Source of the DNA: a bacterium | GTDB taxonomy: Bacteria; Spirochaetota; UBA4802; UBA5550 | DNA length: 28,120 bases | Assembly (NCBI GenBank): GCA_024224995.1 | Contig: JAAENB010000952.1 | Coordinates: forward strand, 1 to 28,120 | Direction of reading: 5' to 3' | Part shown: positions 25,794 to 28,120 of the stretch, piece after piece | Layout: the number at the start of each line of letters is the position of its first letter | How positions within the stretch are numbered: the stretch's first letter is position 1 | Made by a program: the position numbers and the translations under genes | The notes under the pieces: generated by a model | What the model saw: the letters and a program-made list of their open reading frames with translations, nothing else | Database searches by the model: none | Told to the model about the DNA's origin: nothing

Positions 25794-25867
25794 ACGATAA
25801 ATCTATTTTTCAAAGTGTCAAGAAAAATAAATTGACGGAAAGACGGAAGCATGACGGAATGACGGAA
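25794..25867. promoter_or_regulatory. Shared control region with four GACGGAA repeats
   Basis: GACGGAA occurs at 25834, 25842, 25853 and 25861: two pairs spaced 8 bases, with the pairs 19 bases apart (about two helical turns). They lie between the RHH gene (-) and the RadC-like gene (+). The - strand promoter of the RHH gene is at 25794-25821. RHH proteins commonly bind such short direct repeats, so self-regulation is plausible. Confidence 0.5.
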
Positions 25868-25889
25868 ATGCATCAAAAAGGAGATTATT

Positions 25890-26348
25890 ATGCAAAAGAT
25901 TCCGGAACGAAAAATAGACTTTACCATTATAAGAGAAATGGAAGTGCGATATAAAAACTCACCCGATCTGGAGATCGTGGACGGCCCGGTTTCTACCTGC
26001 AGTTTTATCAACCAGCTTATTGGCAATTTAACAGAAGTTACTTTTATTGTCCTTTTTCTTGATTTATATAATAAGATCCAGGGCTACCTGACGGTTTCCA
26101 AAGGAACCGTGGATAAAACAACGGTCCATCCCCGTGAAGTCTTCAAAGGGGCTCTTTTAACCAATGCCTCAGGTATTGTTGTGGCTCATAATCGCCCATC
26201 CGGGGAATTATGCCCTTCAATTGAAGATTACGCAGTCAGCAGGAGACTCAAGGAGGCTGGAGATATTATTGGGATAGAGGTACTGGACCATATAATTGTT
26301 TCCGATTCGAGGTATCTCAGTTTTGCGGAGAGCGGGTATATTCAGTGA
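25890..26348 (+). CDS. Short RadC-like JAB/MPN protein with altered zinc motif
   Basis: A 152-residue protein equal to the C-terminal JAB domain of RadC, lacking the N-terminal helix-hairpin-helix of full-length RadC (about 220 residues). E49, H100, S110 and D113 fit the JAMM pattern, but the second histidine of HNHPSG is arginine (HNRPSG; codon CGC at 26193-26195), one transition from CAC. Zinc binding and peptidase-like activity are therefore doubtful. Short RadC-like genes are common on mobile and accessory DNA; the role of RadC itself is uncertain. It has AAGGAG before the ATG and diverges from the RHH gene across four GACGGAA repeats. Confidence 0.85.
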   Translation: MQKIPERKIDFTIIREMEVRYKNSPDLEIVDGPVSTCSFINQLIGNLTEVTFIVLFLDLYNKIQGYLTVSKGTVDKTTVHPREVFKGALLTNASGIVVAHNRPSGELCPSIEDYAVSRRLKEAGDIIGIEVLDHIIVSDSRYLSFAESGYIQ

Positions 26349-26398
26349 GATATCTTTTGATAAGTGAGTGACATAAGATGTTGTCTGGAGCCTGCCCC

Positions 26399-26430
26399 TT
26401 GAAAGCGACGTTACGTAACGTCGCTTTCAA
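26399..26430. repeat. Perfect 32-bp palindrome
   Basis: The sequence 26399-26430 (half-site TTGAAAGCGACGTTAC) is exactly self-complementary with no spacer. It sits 50 bases after the RadC-like stop. It could fold as a strong hairpin at the end of that transcript, but there is no U-run, so a dimeric protein site or a palindromic repeat unit is equally possible. Confidence 0.65.
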
Positions 26431-26501
26431 AAAGAACCCTCACTGGTTCTCCCCCGAAACCGGTACAAATCTGTCCCCACTCTTTTTTTATAAAATTTAC
26501 C

Positions 26502-26538
26502 CTTTTTGTTGAAAAAAACATACATATTCAACAAAAAG
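26502..26538. promoter_or_regulatory. Inverted repeat upstream of the peptidase lipoprotein
   Basis: CTTTTTGTTGAA (26502-26513) and its exact complement (26527-26538) are 12-base arms around 13 bases. It ends 35 bases before the ATG at 26574, so it is a likely operator or leader hairpin of this gene. No clear promoter boxes could be placed around it. Confidence 0.5.
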
Positions 26539-26573
26539 ACCCCAGTAAAACATAAGCAAAAAGGAGTAATTTT

Positions 26574-28120
26574 ATGAATAAAGTATTATCTGCCATTATA
26601 TTTATTGGTATAATATTAAATATAGGGGCTTGTTCTAACAATGAACAAAACCCAAACGAACATATAGTACCATCTATAACCATTGACTCTCCAGGAAACC
26701 GTTCCACTGTAAGCGGAATACTCACTCTTTCCGGTACTTATACAGGAGATGCTGATACAATAAAAGGGAATATTGATTCTCATGAGTTTGGAGTAAATAT
26801 CAATAATGGAAACTGGTCCGCCAGTATTGATACTACAGAAAAAAACGGCGCTGATCCTCTTTTTAATAATGGAACATATTTCATTAGCATTAGGATCAAA
26901 AGCAATTCAGAGAATTCCGAGTATATAACAAAATCAATTACTATAATAATAAATAACGATAATAGCTATGATCCTCCGCAAGGAAGTCACATCACAGGAA
27001 GTATTACACTGACCGGAGGATTAACCGGGTCAATTTCTGTAAATTCTCCATTATATATAAAAGCCACTGAAATGAATTCGAAAAAAGAATTTATTTCAGA
27101 TCCCATTACGAGCGGTTCATTTCCGTATGAATTCAACAATATTATGAATTTATCCGCAGGAACATATATAATCAGTGCTATTCTTGACACAGACAACAAT
27201 GGTCCGGATCTTGATAAAGATCCATCAGGAAGCAATAATGGTTTAACAACTATAGATGATAATTCCGGTACTGTAATAATAGGTCTTTCCATAATACTGG
27301 AAAATCCCATGAAACGGCAGTTCTGGGTAATAGATCACCAGTTTACTGATTATAAAACAAATTCCAATGCCTGGTATAAGATCCTTACAGAAAAAAAGGC
27401 GGAAAACGATCATGTTATAGTCTATGTTGATGTTGACAAGCCGGGAATTACCGAAGAAATCGCCGAAACCCTGGCAAGAGAATTCAGCAATACAATCTAC
27501 CCCACAGTAACACAAAACTTCGCGGCTCCCTATGATTTTGATGAGAACGGGAAAACAATACTCACAGTTTACGACATCCGGGATGCCTATTTTACCACGT
27601 ACACCGGGTTTATTGGCGGCTATTTTTTTGGCACGGATCTCTATTCCGAAGAATCTGTTGATGATTATAATGATAAAAATGGCACGTCATTACATACAAA
27701 CGAAGGCGATATTTTATATATAGACTGTAATCCGGCCGATATAACATCATCCGATGCCTGGAGAACTATTTCCCATGAATTTCAGCACATGGTAAATGCT
27801 TCATATTATATGCGCCATAAATCGAGCATCAATTCAATCGAAACCTGGTTAGATGAGGGTCTGGCAGAAGCGGCAAACCACATGTGCTATGGTGTTGTTG
27901 AAAAAAGGGTCGAATATTATAACTTTATATTGGATGATTATATACAGAGCGGACACCCGCTCTATTACTGGTCCACCAATATGATGCCCAATTATTCACT
28001 TTCCTATCTCTTTTTTCAGTATCTTAAATTTCAATCAGACGCCGGAGACGCTATTTTCAAAAAAATTATTCAGAGTCAATATGGAGATTACCGGGCCGTC
28101 ATGGACGCAATCGCGGATGA
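26574..28120 (+). CDS. M30-type metallopeptidase lipoprotein, 3' end cut by the window
   Basis: The open frame runs for 515 codons to the window edge, so the C terminus is missing. The N terminus is a lipoprotein signal (hydrophobic stretch, then NIGAC; cysteine about residue 21), as in spirochaetal lipoproteins. Residues about 35-130 look like an immunoglobulin-like beta domain (VSGILTLSGTYTGDADTIKG), and about 140-220 is a second beta domain with an acidic DTDNNGPDLDKDPSG segment that could bind calcium. The catalytic zinc motif is HEFQH at 401-405, followed by WLDEGLAE at 425-432, whose glutamate E428 is the likely third ligand. This arrangement fits the M30 (hyicolysin) group of gluzincins, so a surface or secreted protease is predicted. 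AAGGAG lies at a good distance before the ATG. Confidence 0.8.
   Translation, partial: MNKVLSAIIFIGIILNIGACSNNEQNPNEHIVPSITIDSPGNRSTVSGILTLSGTYTGDADTIKGNIDSHEFGVNINNGNWSASIDTTEKNGADPLFNNGTYFISIRIKSNSENSEYITKSITIIINNDNSYDPPQGSHITGSITLTGGLTGSISVNSPLYIKATEMNSKKEFISDPITSGSFPYEFNNIMNLSAGTYIISAILDTDNNGPDLDKDPSGSNNGLTTIDDNSGTVIIGLSIILENPMKRQFWVIDHQFTDYKTNSNAWYKILTEKKAENDHVIVYVDVDKPGITEEIAETLAREFSNTIYPTVTQNFAAPYDFDENGKTILTVYDIRDAYFTTYTGFIGGYFFGTDLYSEESVDDYNDKNGTSLHTNEGDILYIDCNPADITSSDAWRTISHEFQHMVNASYYMRHKSSINSIETWLDEGLAEAANHMCYGVVEKRVEYYNFILDDYIQSGHPLYYWSTNMMPNYSLSYLFFQYLKFQSDAGDAIFKKIIQSQYGDYRAVMDAIAD

Noticed and set aside
25787..26026. N-terminal extension of the RHH gene
   Set aside because: It has no RHH-like sequence and overlaps the RadC-like gene on the other strand.
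1..28120. CRISPR array, tRNA or rRNA
   Set aside because: No regularly spaced repeats with unique spacers and no cloverleaf or ribosomal RNA sequence were recognised anywhere.

Overview
This window most likely comes from a low-GC, AT-rich, diderm (outer-membrane) bacterium. The best guess is a free-living or environmental spirochaete (Spirochaetota). The clues are an outer-membrane beta-barrel with a LolA-like partner, a 7TMR-DISM receptor, an Rpn-type nuclease, an M30-type metallopeptidase lipoprotein with a loose lipobox, and a 581-residue pyruvate kinase with an extra C-terminal domain. The phylum is an inference from gene content; no rRNA or other strong marker is present, and a sulfate-reducer-like or other diderm lineage cannot be excluded.

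Layout. 1-584 has no convincing gene and is dense with perfect inverted repeats. 585-1190 (+) is a small secreted protein whose stop codon abuts that of a solitary TaqI/Eco57I-like adenine methyltransferase (1191-2990, -). 3194-5395 (+) is a 7TM receptor with PAS and RsbW-like ATPase domains, followed by a MoaB/MogA protein (5430-5918, +). 5923-11048 (-) is a three-gene signalling operon: an HD-GYP response regulator, a soluble PAS histidine kinase and a double-receiver hybrid kinase. It is driven by a near-consensus promoter at 11117-11144. Divergent from it, 11288-17308 (+) holds a TetR repressor with a perfect operator over its own promoter, a giant RND/MMPL transporter, a LolA-like periplasmic protein and a DUF1302-like outer-membrane barrel. 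Together these make a plausible trans-envelope lipid or hydrophobe export route. A two-way terminator separates this from muiA-pyk (17389-20959, -).

21173-23443 (+) holds a second TetR gene and a secreted beta-propeller-like protein whose promoter region carries a 15-bp-arm palindrome. Then come an enoyl-CoA hydratase (-) and, in an accessory-looking section, an Rpn nuclease (-), a 52-residue ribbon-helix-helix protein (-) and a short RadC-like JAB protein (+) with an altered zinc motif. The window ends inside an M30-type metallopeptidase lipoprotein (26574 to the edge, +).

How they work together. Three parts of the window are sensory or regulatory: the 7TM receptor, the c-di-GMP signalling operon, and the two TetR switches with visible operators. 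The TetR1-RND-LolA-barrel block is the most coherent functional system. The most unusual details are the HxR substitution in the RadC-like protein, the loss of the phosphohistidine in the pyruvate kinase tail, the paralogous receiver domains inside one operon, and the many perfect palindromes at gene starts. I did not see a wholly unprecedented multi-gene system; the best candidates for something undescribed are the TetR2/beta-propeller pair and the RHH/RadC-like/GACGGAA locus.
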